A stretch of 47,691 bases of DNA from an uncultured Lachnospiraceae bacterium (lineage in GTDB: Bacteria; Bacillota; Clostridia; Lachnospirales; Lachnospiraceae), in contig CAJTQG010000004.1 of assembly GCA_910578605.1 (NCBI GenBank), positions 32,114 through 79,804 of the forward strand, in the 5' to 3' direction. The notes beneath the pieces are model-generated. The model saw only the letters and a list, made by a program, of their open reading frames with translations, was not told where the DNA came from and ran no database searches. Positions 17,362 through 25,653 of the stretch are shown here, piece after piece. Made by a program: the position numbers and the translations under genes. Within the stretch, counting starts at the first letter, position 1, and each line of letters starts with the position of its first letter.

Positions 17362-18282
17362 ATGTCATGTATTTTGCAAACGAACCAGGTAACAAAAATC
17401 ATTGAGGGCAGGGAAGTGGTAAACAATATTGATATGCATGTAAGGAAGGGGGAGATTTATGGATTTTTAGGTCCCAACGGGGCAGGTAAAACTACGGTTA
17501 TGAAGATGATAACAAATCTTTGGAAGCCTACCAGTGGGACGATTGAACTTTTTGGTGAGATTCTCACCCCAAATTCTTATGAGGTGCTGAAAAGGATGGG
17601 AAGTATTATTGAATTTCCAACCTTTTATGAACATTTGAGCGGGGAAGAAAATTTAAAGCTGCACTGTGAATATATGGGTTACCATAATCAGGGCAGCGTT
17701 GGGGAGACTCTTGACTTGCTTCATTTAAGGGAGGCGGGGAAAAAGCCAGTGGGAAAATATTCTCTTGGGATGAAACAGCGGCTTGGCATAGCTCGGGCGA
17801 TTCTCACAAAACCAGAGCTGCTTATATTGGATGAGCCAACCAACGGACTAGATCCAGCAGGGATGAAACAGATTAGAGAATTATTTCAAATGCTGTGCAG
17901 AGAATACGGAATTACTATTTTGATTTCCAGCCATATTTTATCACAGGTGGAGGATATAGCTGATACCATTGGGGTGATTCATCATGGAACGATGAGACAG
18001 GAAATATCCATGAAGGAGATTGAAGAAAGGAACACGGAATATATTCAACTCTCTGTTTTGAACACAAAAAAAGCGGTATATGTATTGAGCAATTATTTAA
18101 AATTAAAAAATTTCAAAATTGTGGATGAACAAAATATTCGAATCTATGACAGTGAAGCTGAGACAATGAAAATATCAAAGGCTATGGGAGATAATGAAGT
18201 GGAGATGACAGCCATCGGCAGAAAATCAGAGAGCTTAGAGGAATATTTTTTAAAGCTGACAGAGGAGGAAAAGGTATGTTAA
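17362..18282 (+). CDS. ABC transporter ATP-binding protein, BcrA/LanF-like
   Basis: ATPase of 306 residues that should power a separate membrane subunit. Walker A is GPNGAGKTT near residue 39, the signature is YSLGMKQRLGIARAI, Walker B is LLILDEPTNGLDP, and the switch histidine is in ISSHILSQVEDIAD. The C-terminal 80 residues (after about 225) form the small extra domain common in bacitracin and lantibiotic immunity ATPases. The ATG follows AGGAGG with eight bases between. The permease gene overlaps its end by seven bases. With the adjacent two-component genes it likely forms an antimicrobial-peptide resistance unit. Confidence 0.9.
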   Translation: MSCILQTNQVTKIIEGREVVNNIDMHVRKGEIYGFLGPNGAGKTTVMKMITNLWKPTSGTIELFGEILTPNSYEVLKRMGSIIEFPTFYEHLSGEENLKLHCEYMGYHNQGSVGETLDLLHLREAGKKPVGKYSLGMKQRLGIARAILTKPELLILDEPTNGLDPAGMKQIRELFQMLCREYGITILISSHILSQVEDIADTIGVIHHGTMRQEISMKEIEERNTEYIQLSVLNTKKAVYVLSNYLKLKNFKIVDEQNIRIYDSEAETMKISKAMGDNEVEMTAIGRKSESLEEYFLKLTEEEKVC

Positions 18283-18983
18283 AACTGATAAAACTGGAAT
18301 GGAAGAAAAACCAAATTGGAAAATACTGTATTTATGTATTGATTGCAGCGGGATTGTTATGTGTGTTTATTTATTCACTTGCATTTTTAGGCATAGCAAA
18401 TGATCCGGATGGGAAGCTGGACGCTGCAGAGGGGATGGAGGGGATTTCTAGTTCCATTGAAATGTTTACCAGCATCACTTTTTTGATTTTTACTAGTGTA
18501 ATGCTGGCAAACTTTATGATTCGTGCGTACAAAAATAAAATAATGAACGTGATGTTTTCTTATCCCATTAAAAGACAAAAAATATTAGCTTCACAGATGC
18601 TGGCAGTGTGGATTTTTAATGTTGCCGCCTTGGTTTTGACAAAGCTTTGCCTTTATCTTTGTATATTTGAGGGGGCAAGACATATGACCTCATCTTTTGT
18701 GATAGACTTTCATATGGGAAGTGGAATGTTCTATGTGCAGTTGATTTTAAAATCAGTGGTGACAGTGACTATGGGTTTTATTTCCCTGTTTATTGGATTA
18801 ACCCTGAAATCCTCAAAGGCGGCTGTGATTTCCTCTTTCTTGTTAATTTTTCTCACCCAGGCAAATATTGGAGACTTTTCCATGAGGGAGAATGGGGTGG
18901 TACCTGCTGTTATTATGGCAGTGTCATTAGGATTTGCAGTGATGTCCGTTGGGGGTGTGCAGACAAAGGACTTAACATACTAA
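18276..18983 (+). CDS. ABC-2-type permease, BcrB/LanE-like
   Basis: Membrane subunit of 235 residues with about six hydrophobic helices (starting at residues about 16, 60, 105, 150, 180 and 210). The order helix, loop, then MIRAYKNKIMNVMFSYPIKRQKIL before the third helix is typical of this permease family. It overlaps the ATPase gene by seven bases, so expression is coupled. Most lantibiotic-protection systems have two permeases; only one is present here, so it probably works as a homodimer. Its last 12 bases overlap the end of the convergent glucokinase gene. Confidence 0.82.
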   Translation: MLKLIKLEWKKNQIGKYCIYVLIAAGLLCVFIYSLAFLGIANDPDGKLDAAEGMEGISSSIEMFTSITFLIFTSVMLANFMIRAYKNKIMNVMFSYPIKRQKILASQMLAVWIFNVAALVLTKLCLYLCIFEGARHMTSSFVIDFHMGSGMFYVQLILKSVVTVTMGFISLFIGLTLKSSKAAVISSFLLIFLTQANIGDFSMRENGVVPAVIMAVSLGFAVMSVGGVQTKDLTY

Positions 18984-19928
18984 CTTTGCCGCACCATAGA
19001 TACCAGCATCATTTCCAAGCTGAGCCAAGGCAAAGGGCGTATCCTTGCTTGGAATAAAAGCATACTTCGTATAATATTTCTGCACATAATCAATTAGTAT
19101 TGTTCCGGCTTTGGATACTCCGCCGCCGATGACAAAAATATCAGGATCTAGTACGCTTGCCGTGTGGGCGAGGGCAACTCCTAAATATTTGCCGAATTGC
19201 TCTCCTATCTCCATGGCAAGGGTATCCCCTGCTTTTATTGCATCAAACACAGCTTTGGCGGATAAAGGGGCGTCCCTTAATACGGAAGGAGCAGTGGAGG
19301 TTTGGAGATAGCTTTTAGCCAGGTTGGTAATGCCTGTGGCAGATGCCACCTGCTCTAAGCAGCCGTAATTTCCGCAGTTGCACTGCTTGGAGATGGAATC
19401 GGATACATGAATATGTCCAAGCTCACCGGCGCCCCCGTGGGAGCCTACTACGATTTTGCCGTTGTGGACCATGCCGCCCCCAACTCCTGTGCCGAGAGTG
19501 ACAAGACATACATTTTGGTATCCGGCGCCCCCGCCTTTCCACATTTCCCCTAAGGCAGCAGCATTGGCGTCGTTTGCAGCTTTCACTTTTAAGCCGGTTA
19601 AGGACTGCATCTCCTTGACAATATGGACATATCCCCAGTGAAGATTAACGGCTGCCGGTACTTCGCCTGTCTCATTCACCGGTCCGGGAATGCCGATGCC
19701 AACACCGCATATATCACTGTGGGAGAGCTTTTGTTCCTTCATCTTAGCGGCAATGGCAGCGGCGGCGTCGGGAAGAATGGCCCTGCCGTTATTTTCTGTG
19801 TGGGTAGGAATTTCCCATTTGTCTATGAGCTGTCCCCTTGCTTCAAATAATCCGCATTTGATTGTGGTTCCTCCCACATCAATTCCGAAACAGTAGGTTC
19901 CGTTTTGGTCTTTCCCATTTAAATTCAT
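18972..19928 (-). CDS. glcK: ROK-family glucokinase
   Basis: Sugar kinase that phosphorylates glucose with ATP in the cytoplasm. The phosphate-binding motif FGIDVGGTTIKCGLF is at the N-terminus, and the ROK zinc site is seen as GHIHVSDSISKQCNCGNYGCLE around residues 180-200. There is no N-terminal helix-turn-helix, so this is the kinase and not a ROK repressor. The 318-residue length is typical. The gene overlaps the convergent permease gene by 12 bases. Upstream, on its 5' side, lie two nested inverted repeats. Glucose is the best guess for substrate; N-acetyl sugars or fructose cannot be excluded. Confidence 0.88.
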   Translation of the reverse strand: MNLNGKDQNGTYCFGIDVGGTTIKCGLFEARGQLIDKWEIPTHTENNGRAILPDAAAAIAAKMKEQKLSHSDICGVGIGIPGPVNETGEVPAAVNLHWGYVHIVKEMQSLTGLKVKAANDANAAALGEMWKGGGAGYQNVCLVTLGTGVGGGMVHNGKIVVGSHGGAGELGHIHVSDSISKQCNCGNYGCLEQVASATGITNLAKSYLQTSTAPSVLRDAPLSAKAVFDAIKAGDTLAMEIGEQFGKYLGVALAHTASVLDPDIFVIGGGVSKAGTILIDYVQKYYTKYAFIPSKDTPFALAQLGNDAGIYGAAKLVC

Positions 19929-19964
19929 TATTTCTACCTTTTCCTTTCTTTCATCTGTTTATCA

Positions 19965-20028
19965 CTAGTGTATGGATTTGTTAATATTCGGGACTGTGAT
20001 ATTAACAACTATCAGATTAGTACACTAG
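19965..20028. repeat. Nested inverted repeats upstream of glucokinase
   Basis: The outer arms CTAGTGTA (19965-19972) and TACACTAG (20021-20028) enclose inner arms TTGTTAATAT (19978-19987) and ATATTAACAA (19999-20008); both pairs are exact. The element sits 37 bases ahead of the glucokinase start on its 5' side and may be an operator or a folded leader. The rest of the 323-base gap to 20251 holds a small CAATCC/GGATTG hairpin near 20046 and the promoter for the next operon. Confidence 0.55.
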
Positions 20029-20168
20029 GAGCCATGAGGTTTCTTCAATCCTATGAAGGGATTGCCTGATTTTCTTGATAAGATTAGCCTAATTATAATA
20101 ACTTGCAGTAAGCAGGTCAAGACAACACAAAAAATAAAATTCATTTTTATTTGGTATAAATTTTTAGT

Positions 20169-20196
20169 TTGAAAAGTTGACATAGTGTGTTATAAT
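20169..20196 (+). promoter_or_regulatory. Promoter of the cdaA gene cluster
   Basis: TTGAAA (20169-20174), a 16-base spacer and TATAAT (20191-20196) preceded by TGT form an extended -10 promoter. The transcript starts near 20203, about 50 bases ahead of the first membrane-protein gene. An overlapping TTGACA at 20177 is too close to serve as -35. Confidence 0.65.
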
Positions 20197-20251
20197 GAAA
20201 AGACGCTAAAAATAGCCATATTAGACATATGTATAGATGGGAGACCGTTTT

Positions 20252-20713
20252 ATGTTAAATGAAGAGCGCATTAAGTTAATGACAAAGCTGGCTCTGTATG
20301 AACAAAAAGAAGGTAAGAGAGACATTCCTATGAGCCACTATTATAAAGGGGACTATGTAAGCTATCATATGATACGCTCCAGTATATTGGCTACCCTAGG
20401 ATTTTTATTCTGTGTGGCAGTATGGTTTGCCTTTCATTTAAGTTATTTTATGGAGGAAAACAATATTGTGAAGCTGGATGTGATGACTGCTATCGGCAAG
20501 AACGTACTGATTATATATATACTTTTTATGGCAGCATATCTGGCAATTACTTATGTGGTATATGCCACAAAATTCATTAAGGTTCGGGAAAATCTAAAGC
20601 AATACAATGGTAATCTGAAAAAGCTGAATAAAATGTATCAGAGAGAAGACCGAATGAAGGAAGAATTAGAAACAGGAGGACTGGATAATCATGATGACAT
20701 TGTTGGTGTTTAA
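20252..20713 (+). CDS. Small membrane protein of unknown function upstream of cdaA
   Basis: I do not recognise a named family. The 153-residue product starts at ATG 20252, eight bases after GGGAG; an in-frame ATG at 20237 has no ribosome binding site. It has a charged N-terminal stretch of about 38 residues, two hydrophobic helices (about 40-65 and 85-108) and a charged C-terminal tail of about 45 residues likely to form a helix (ENLKQYNGNLKKLNKMYQRE). Both ends should face the cytoplasm. Its last 23 bases overlap the next membrane-protein gene, so the two are translated together and probably work together. Gene order with cdaA suggests an envelope-linked role. Confidence 0.75.
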   Translation: MLNEERIKLMTKLALYEQKEGKRDIPMSHYYKGDYVSYHMIRSSILATLGFLFCVAVWFAFHLSYFMEENNIVKLDVMTAIGKNVLIIYILFMAAYLAITYVVYATKFIKVRENLKQYNGNLKKLNKMYQREDRMKEELETGGLDNHDDIVGV

Positions 20714-21668
20714 GGAACATTTGAGGGAGTTTTATAACAAGTATGAGGTTTATATAACTCCTGTATATAAGTTTCTGTCTACGTTTATTATCTTGACAAT
20801 ATTGAATCAGCATATTGGATTTATGTCCCAGCTCAAACAGTCGGGAGTCGTGCTGTCTATTAGCCTTTTAAGCGCTATTATTCCCCAAAGCCTGACCGTG
20901 TTGATTATCTGTTTAGTGATGTTGATGCATATATTTACATTATCTTTGGAGTTGGCATTGGTGCTGGCTGTTATATTGATTATGATGTATATCTTATATC
21001 TCCGCTTTGTGCCAAAAGAAGCATTGGTGGTATTCTGGCTTCCGGTTTTAGCTTTCTTAAAGATACCTTATGTTATGCCCATTGTAATGGGACTGGTAGG
21101 TACACCCCTGTCTATTGTGTCGGTGGCATTTGGGACGGTGCTTTATTTTATAATGAATTATGTAGGTTCCAATACAGCAGTCATCAACAATGTGGCTGCC
21201 AGCGAGAGCGTACAGAAAATTAACACGCTGGTAAACGGATTAATGGATAATGCCATGCTGCCATTGACATTGCTCACCTTTTCTCTTGTGGTGGTGGTGG
21301 TCTATGTCATTCGCCGCATGTCGGTGGACCATTCCTGGAGAATTGCCATTATAACCGGAACAGTGATTAATATGGTAGTGATGTTGGTGGGCAATTTAAA
21401 ATTGGATTTGACACAGCAGAATCCAGTGAGCTGGATAGTGGCAGGTAATTTGATTTCCATGCTGCTGGCTTTTTTGCTACAGTTTTTTGTTCTGTCTCTC
21501 GATTACAGCTGTACAGAGCATGCACAGTTTGAGGATGATGAATACTATTATTATGTGAAGGCAGTACCAAAGATTACTGTGACAGCACCTCAAGTGAAAG
21601 TGAAGAGAATTAACGCACAAAAAACAAAGGTTCAGAAGAGAAAAGCCAATACTATGGAAAAGCGCTGA
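20691..21668 (+). CDS. Multi-pass membrane protein of unknown function upstream of cdaA
   Basis: I do not recognise a named family. The 325-residue product has roughly eight to nine hydrophobic helices between residues 24 and 275, then a cytoplasmic tail that is first acidic and aromatic (FEDDEYYYYVKA) and ends strongly basic (KVKRINAQKTKVQKRK). It starts at ATG 20691 after AGGAGG and overlaps the small membrane-protein gene by 23 bases, which suggests a two-subunit complex. A gap of 145 bases separates it from cdaA; this holds a weak hairpin with a T run near 21700 and a possible TATAAT at 21767-21772. Confidence 0.78.
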   Translation: MMTLLVFKEHLREFYNKYEVYITPVYKFLSTFIILTILNQHIGFMSQLKQSGVVLSISLLSAIIPQSLTVLIICLVMLMHIFTLSLELALVLAVILIMMYILYLRFVPKEALVVFWLPVLAFLKIPYVMPIVMGLVGTPLSIVSVAFGTVLYFIMNYVGSNTAVINNVAASESVQKINTLVNGLMDNAMLPLTLLTFSLVVVVVYVIRRMSVDHSWRIAIITGTVINMVVMLVGNLKLDLTQQNPVSWIVAGNLISMLLAFLLQFFVLSLDYSCTEHAQFEDDEYYYYVKAVPKITVTAPQVKVKRINAQKTKVQKRKANTMEKR

Positions 21669-21813
21669 TTGTTTTTACCATGTTTTGTAATTATTGTGTA
21701 CAATTTTTTATATATTGTCCGAAGCATTCCGAAAGAGAAATAATTTTCATTGTGAAATTAGTGACATATAATATAGAGATTTATATGATATATAGAAGAG
21801 AGGAAGTGAGAAA

Positions 21814-22665
21814 ATGAAAGAGATGATACAACAGTACCTGTCATTGCCTAAAATAACATATACAGATATTATAGAGATATTAATTATTTCTTTTCTTATA
21901 TATGAAGTGATGGTCTTTATTAAAAATACAAGAGCGTGGATGTTGTTTAAGGGAATACTGGTGATTATGGGCTTTGTGCTGGTTGCATCATTGTTTCATT
22001 TGAGCACAATTCTTTGGATTGCGGATAAAACCTTAAGCGTAGGCATCATTGCGGTTATTGTAGTGTTTCAGCCGGAGCTGCGCAAGGCATTGGAGTCACT
22101 GGGGCGCAGGAATCCCATTTCTAACATATTTGCAGATGAAGGAAAGGGTGACGGAGGTTTTACAGGGGAGACGATTTATGAGATGGTAAAGGGTGTCTAT
22201 GCACTGGCAAAGACAAAGACAGGAGCATTGATTGTAATTGAAAAAAATATTTTGTTAACAGAGTATGAAAATACAGGGATTCCTATGGATTCCTTGATTA
22301 GCAGCCAGCTTCTTGTCAATATATTTGAACATAATACACCTCTGCACGATGGCGCTATTGTAGTGCGTGGGAATCGAATTTTGGCAGCTACCTGTTATTT
22401 GCCTTTGTCAGATAATATGGAATTAAGCAAGGAATTGGGAACTAGGCATCGGGCAGGTGTGGGAGTGAGTGAAGTTACAGATAGTCTTGTGGTAATTGTC
22501 TCTGAGGAGACCGGCAAGGTTTCAGTGGCAGAGGGCGGCAGATTGTCAAGAGATCTCAATGGTGATCAATTGCGAAAAAGGCTGGAAAGTTTTCAAGATA
22601 AGCCGGAGGAGACTGTGAGACATAAACTGCTGTGGAAGGGACGCAGAAAGGCAGGCGAGAAATAG
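21814..22665 (+). CDS. cdaA: Diadenylate cyclase CdaA
   Basis: Makes the second messenger c-di-AMP from two ATP at the membrane. Three N-terminal helices (about residues 15-75) precede the DAC domain. The catalytic motifs LHDGAIVVRGNRI and GTRHRAGVGVSE are intact. The 283-residue length is normal for CdaA. The start follows GAGGAAGTG. cdaR begins two bases after its stop and glmM lies further down, which is the classical cdaA-cdaR-glmM arrangement that links c-di-AMP to peptidoglycan precursor supply. Confidence 0.95.
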   Translation: MKEMIQQYLSLPKITYTDIIEILIISFLIYEVMVFIKNTRAWMLFKGILVIMGFVLVASLFHLSTILWIADKTLSVGIIAVIVVFQPELRKALESLGRRNPISNIFADEGKGDGGFTGETIYEMVKGVYALAKTKTGALIVIEKNILLTEYENTGIPMDSLISSQLLVNIFEHNTPLHDGAIVVRGNRILAATCYLPLSDNMELSKELGTRHRAGVGVSEVTDSLVVIVSEETGKVSVAEGGRLSRDLNGDQLRKRLESFQDKPEETVRHKLLWKGRRKAGEK

Positions 22666-22666
22666 G

Positions 22667-23914
22667 ATGAAAATAAAGTGGATGAAAAATCTGGGATTGA
22701 AATTAATTTCCGTTTTCTTTGCATTGGTTTTGTGGCTGGTAGTGGTAAATGTAGATAATCCAACTGTAACCCGCACTGTTGTCAGCATACCAGTAACCCC
22801 TTTAAATGAGCAGTTGATTACCGACGAAGGATGTGTGTATCGAATTATCAGCGGAGCAACAGAGACAATTCAAATTAAGGGGCCTAGAAGTATTGTAGAT
22901 AAATTGACGGCATCAGATTTTAATGCTGTGGCAGATTTCTCCAAAATGTCGGTAGTCAATGCCATACCTATTGCGGTAGAGGCAAAGGAGACCAGAATTA
23001 ACAATTCCTTAGAGATTGTCAGCAGAAGAAATAATTCTATGACGATTGAAATAGAAAAGGTGGAGAGCAAAAATATAGCCGTGGAGGTGCAGACAACAGG
23101 AAGGCCGGCAAACGGATATGTAGTGAACAGTGCCAAGGCAAAGATAACTAACATAAAGGTATCTGCGCCAATCAGTCAATTGAAAAAAATAGCAAAGGCA
23201 GTGTTGGTTGTAGATGTGTCGGGTGCCAATTCTCTTTTTAAGAAAAAAGAAAAGGTACATCTATATGATGAGACGGATACGGAAATCACAACCTTAGGTG
23301 AGGTTACACTTGAGGTACAGAAAATACAGGCGATAGTGGAGATAGATATGACAAAAAAGGTAGATGTTCAGGTGGGAACTTCAGGGACGCCTGCGGAAGG
23401 GTACTCTTATGAGGGACTTGAATATTCACCGAAATCTATTACAATATGCGGGCAGGAGAATGTGCTTTCCTCCATTGAGCAGATTGTTATTCCAAATGAA
23501 GTAATCAACATAGATGGATGGAATGAGAACAAACAGGTTACCATAGATATAACCAAATATCTGCCAGCAAATGTAGGAGTGTATAGGGATAAGGACAGAC
23601 AGATTGTGGTGGAGCTTAGAATCGAAGCCTATGGGACTAAGGATGTTGTACTGGATGCTTCACAGATTGAACTGTTAAATATACCGGAAGGTTACGAAGC
23701 AAAGCTGAATTTGCCCAATGGAATGAAAATCAGCCTTCAGGGAACACAGGAAAATATAAAAGATTTAGAAGCTGGTTCTTTAGCGGCAAGAATAGATGTC
23801 TCTGGATGTAAAAAAGGTAAAAATGCGGTGATGCTTGTTATTGATACGCCAACTAATGTTACAGTGTTATCAAGCTTAGAACTGGAAGTGACATTGACAG
23901 AAAAAAAACAGTAA
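22667..23914 (+). CDS. cdaR: CdaR, YbbR-domain regulator of CdaA
   Basis: Membrane-anchored protein of 415 residues that modulates CdaA. One helix at about residues 9-26 (LKLISVFFALVLWLVVV) anchors it. The rest lies outside the membrane and is built from about four YbbR repeats, recognisable by segments such as PANGYVVNSAKAKITNIKVS and PAEGYSYEGLEYSPKSITI. The gene starts two bases after cdaA, so translation is coupled. The C-terminus ends shortly after the last repeat, without a second anchor. Confidence 0.93.
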   Translation: MKIKWMKNLGLKLISVFFALVLWLVVVNVDNPTVTRTVVSIPVTPLNEQLITDEGCVYRIISGATETIQIKGPRSIVDKLTASDFNAVADFSKMSVVNAIPIAVEAKETRINNSLEIVSRRNNSMTIEIEKVESKNIAVEVQTTGRPANGYVVNSAKAKITNIKVSAPISQLKKIAKAVLVVDVSGANSLFKKKEKVHLYDETDTEITTLGEVTLEVQKIQAIVEIDMTKKVDVQVGTSGTPAEGYSYEGLEYSPKSITICGQENVLSSIEQIVIPNEVINIDGWNENKQVTIDITKYLPANVGVYRDKDRQIVVELRIEAYGTKDVVLDASQIELLNIPEGYEAKLNLPNGMKISLQGTQENIKDLEAGSLAARIDVSGCKKGKNAVMLVIDTPTNVTVLSSLELEVTLTEKKQ

Positions 23915-23937
23915 TGTAATGGGAAGGAAAATGGAAA

Positions 23938-24210
23938 ATGGTTAGTCAGAAAGTAGTAGTGCAAAATGGAGCGGGGGTTCATTTGCGGCCGGCTGCTATG
24001 TTGTGTGAGGAAGCACAAAAGTATAAAGCAGAAATTCGCTTTCAGTCAAATGGTAAAGAAGGGAACGCAAAAAGTGTTCTCAGTTTGTTGGGCTGTGGTG
24101 TGAAAAATGGATATGAAATTGAGTTTTTCTGTGAGGGAGAGGACGAGGAGGAAGCTCTAAAAGCCATTGTGGGAATGGTTCAGGATGATTTTGGTAAACA
24201 TAAGGAATGA
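23938..24210 (+). CDS. HPr-family phosphocarrier protein
   Basis: Small protein of 90 residues with the HPr fold. The N-terminal active site reads GVHLRPAA, keeping the histidine and arginine used for phosphotransfer (usual form GLHARPA). The regulatory region reads AKSVLSLLGCGV and keeps a serine at the position of Ser46. The C-terminal helix EEEALKAIVGMVQDDF is normal. Start ATG 23938 follows GGGAAGG; an ATG seven bases upstream runs into a stop. It sits between cdaR and glmM, 23 bases after cdaR, an unusual place for an HPr gene. It could be a Crh-like regulator or a true PTS carrier. Confidence 0.88.
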   Translation: MVSQKVVVQNGAGVHLRPAAMLCEEAQKYKAEIRFQSNGKEGNAKSVLSLLGCGVKNGYEIEFFCEGEDEEEALKAIVGMVQDDFGKHKE

Positions 24211-24279
24211 TAGAATTCTGAATATAATTATCATGTGTATTGCTAGGCGAGCAGCAAATTAGCAGATTGGAGGATTAGA

Positions 24280-25626
24280 ATGGGAAAATATTTTGGAACC
24301 GATGGTTTTCGCGGTGAGGCAAATGTTACATTGAATGTAGAACATGCTTTTAAGGTGGGAAGGTATCTGGGATGGTATTACGGACAGAACAAAAAAGCCA
24401 ATATTGTAATCGGAAAGGATACTAGAAGAAGCAGTTATATGTTTGAATATGCCCTAGTGGCAGGACTGACAGCTTCAGGCGCAGATGCCTATCTTCTTCA
24501 TGTCACTACAACACCTAGTGTTTCTTATGTAGTGAGGACAGAGGACTTTGACTGTGGTATTATGATATCTGCCAGTCACAACCCCTTCTATGACAATGGA
24601 ATTAAGATAATTAACGGCATCGGACAAAAAATAGAAGCCCATATTGAAGAAAAAATAGAAGCCTATATTGACGGTGAGATAGAGGAGCTGCCTTATGCAG
24701 TAAAAGAAAAAATTGGTCGTACTGTGGATTATGCAGCGGGAAGAAATCGCTATATTGGATATTTGATTTCCATTGCCACCCGCTCCTTTAAGGATAAGAC
24801 CATTGCCCTGGATTGCTCTAATGGCAGCGCATCTGCCATTGCCCAGAATGTATTTAATGCTCTTGGTGCCAAGACAAGGTGTATCAATAATGAGCCTGAC
24901 GGGACGAATATTAACATGAACTGCGGCTCCACCCATATTGAAGTGCTGGCGGAATATGTGAAGGAGCACCAGTGTGACGCAGGCTTTGCTTATGATGGAG
25001 ATGCAGATAGATGTATTGCCATAGATGAGAATGGAAATGTGGTAGATGGGGATAGTATTATGTATGTATGCGGTGTTTATATGAAGGAACACGGCATGTT
25101 GGAAAATAATACGATTGTCACAACGGTTATGTCAAATTTAGGTCTGTACAAGGCCTTGGACAAAAAGGGAATCTCCTACGAAAAAACGGTGGTGGGAGAT
25201 AAATATGTCTGTGAAAATATGATGAAAAATGGACATTGTCTAGGGGGTGAACAATCAGGACATATTATCTTTGGCAAACATGCCATGACAGGGGACGGAA
25301 TTTTAACATCCCTGAAGGTGATGGAAGCAATGCTGGAAAAGAAGTCCACTTTAAGTCAGCTTACAGATGGATTAAAGATATATCCTCAGCTTCTTGTCAA
25401 TGTAAAGGTGACAGATAAAAACACTGTGATGGAAGATAAAGATGTGCTTGCCATGGAGCAGGAGGTGGCGAATACATTGGGAGATGAGGGAAGAATCCTT
25501 CTTAGGGCTTCCGGCACAGAAAACCTGATTCGTGTTATGGTGGAGGCATCAACAGATGAAATATGTACACAGCAGGTAGATAGAGTGATAGAGGTAATTA
25601 AAAGAAAGAACTATGTAACTCCATAG
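24280..25626 (+). CDS. glmM: Phosphoglucosamine mutase GlmM
   Basis: Converts glucosamine 6-phosphate to glucosamine 1-phosphate for UDP-GlcNAc and peptidoglycan synthesis. The start MGKYFGTDGFRGEAN, the catalytic phosphoserine loop ISASHNPFYDNGIK (S99), the metal loop FAYDGDADRC and the sugar loop GGEQSGHI are all present, as is the C-terminal phosphate site RASGTENLIRVMVE. The 448-residue length is standard. It lies 69 bases after the HPr-like gene and 27 bases before the LCP gene. CdaA is known in other Firmicutes to bind GlmM, so the shared operon is meaningful. Confidence 0.96.
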   Translation: MGKYFGTDGFRGEANVTLNVEHAFKVGRYLGWYYGQNKKANIVIGKDTRRSSYMFEYALVAGLTASGADAYLLHVTTTPSVSYVVRTEDFDCGIMISASHNPFYDNGIKIINGIGQKIEAHIEEKIEAYIDGEIEELPYAVKEKIGRTVDYAAGRNRYIGYLISIATRSFKDKTIALDCSNGSASAIAQNVFNALGAKTRCINNEPDGTNINMNCGSTHIEVLAEYVKEHQCDAGFAYDGDADRCIAIDENGNVVDGDSIMYVCGVYMKEHGMLENNTIVTTVMSNLGLYKALDKKGISYEKTVVGDKYVCENMMKNGHCLGGEQSGHIIFGKHAMTGDGILTSLKVMEAMLEKKSTLSQLTDGLKIYPQLLVNVKVTDKNTVMEDKDVLAMEQEVANTLGDEGRILLRASGTENLIRVMVEASTDEICTQQVDRVIEVIKRKNYVTP

Positions 25627-25653
25627 TGATACAGCAATACGAAAGGATGTAGT

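Noticed and set aside
19978..20008. Rex repressor site upstream of glucokinase
   Set aside because: The half-sites TTGTTAA and TTAACAA match, but they are 17 bases apart and not the required four.
20177..20196. TTGACA with TATAAT as a promoter pair for the cda cluster
   Set aside because: Only eight bases separate them; TTGAAA at 20169 gives a workable spacing instead.
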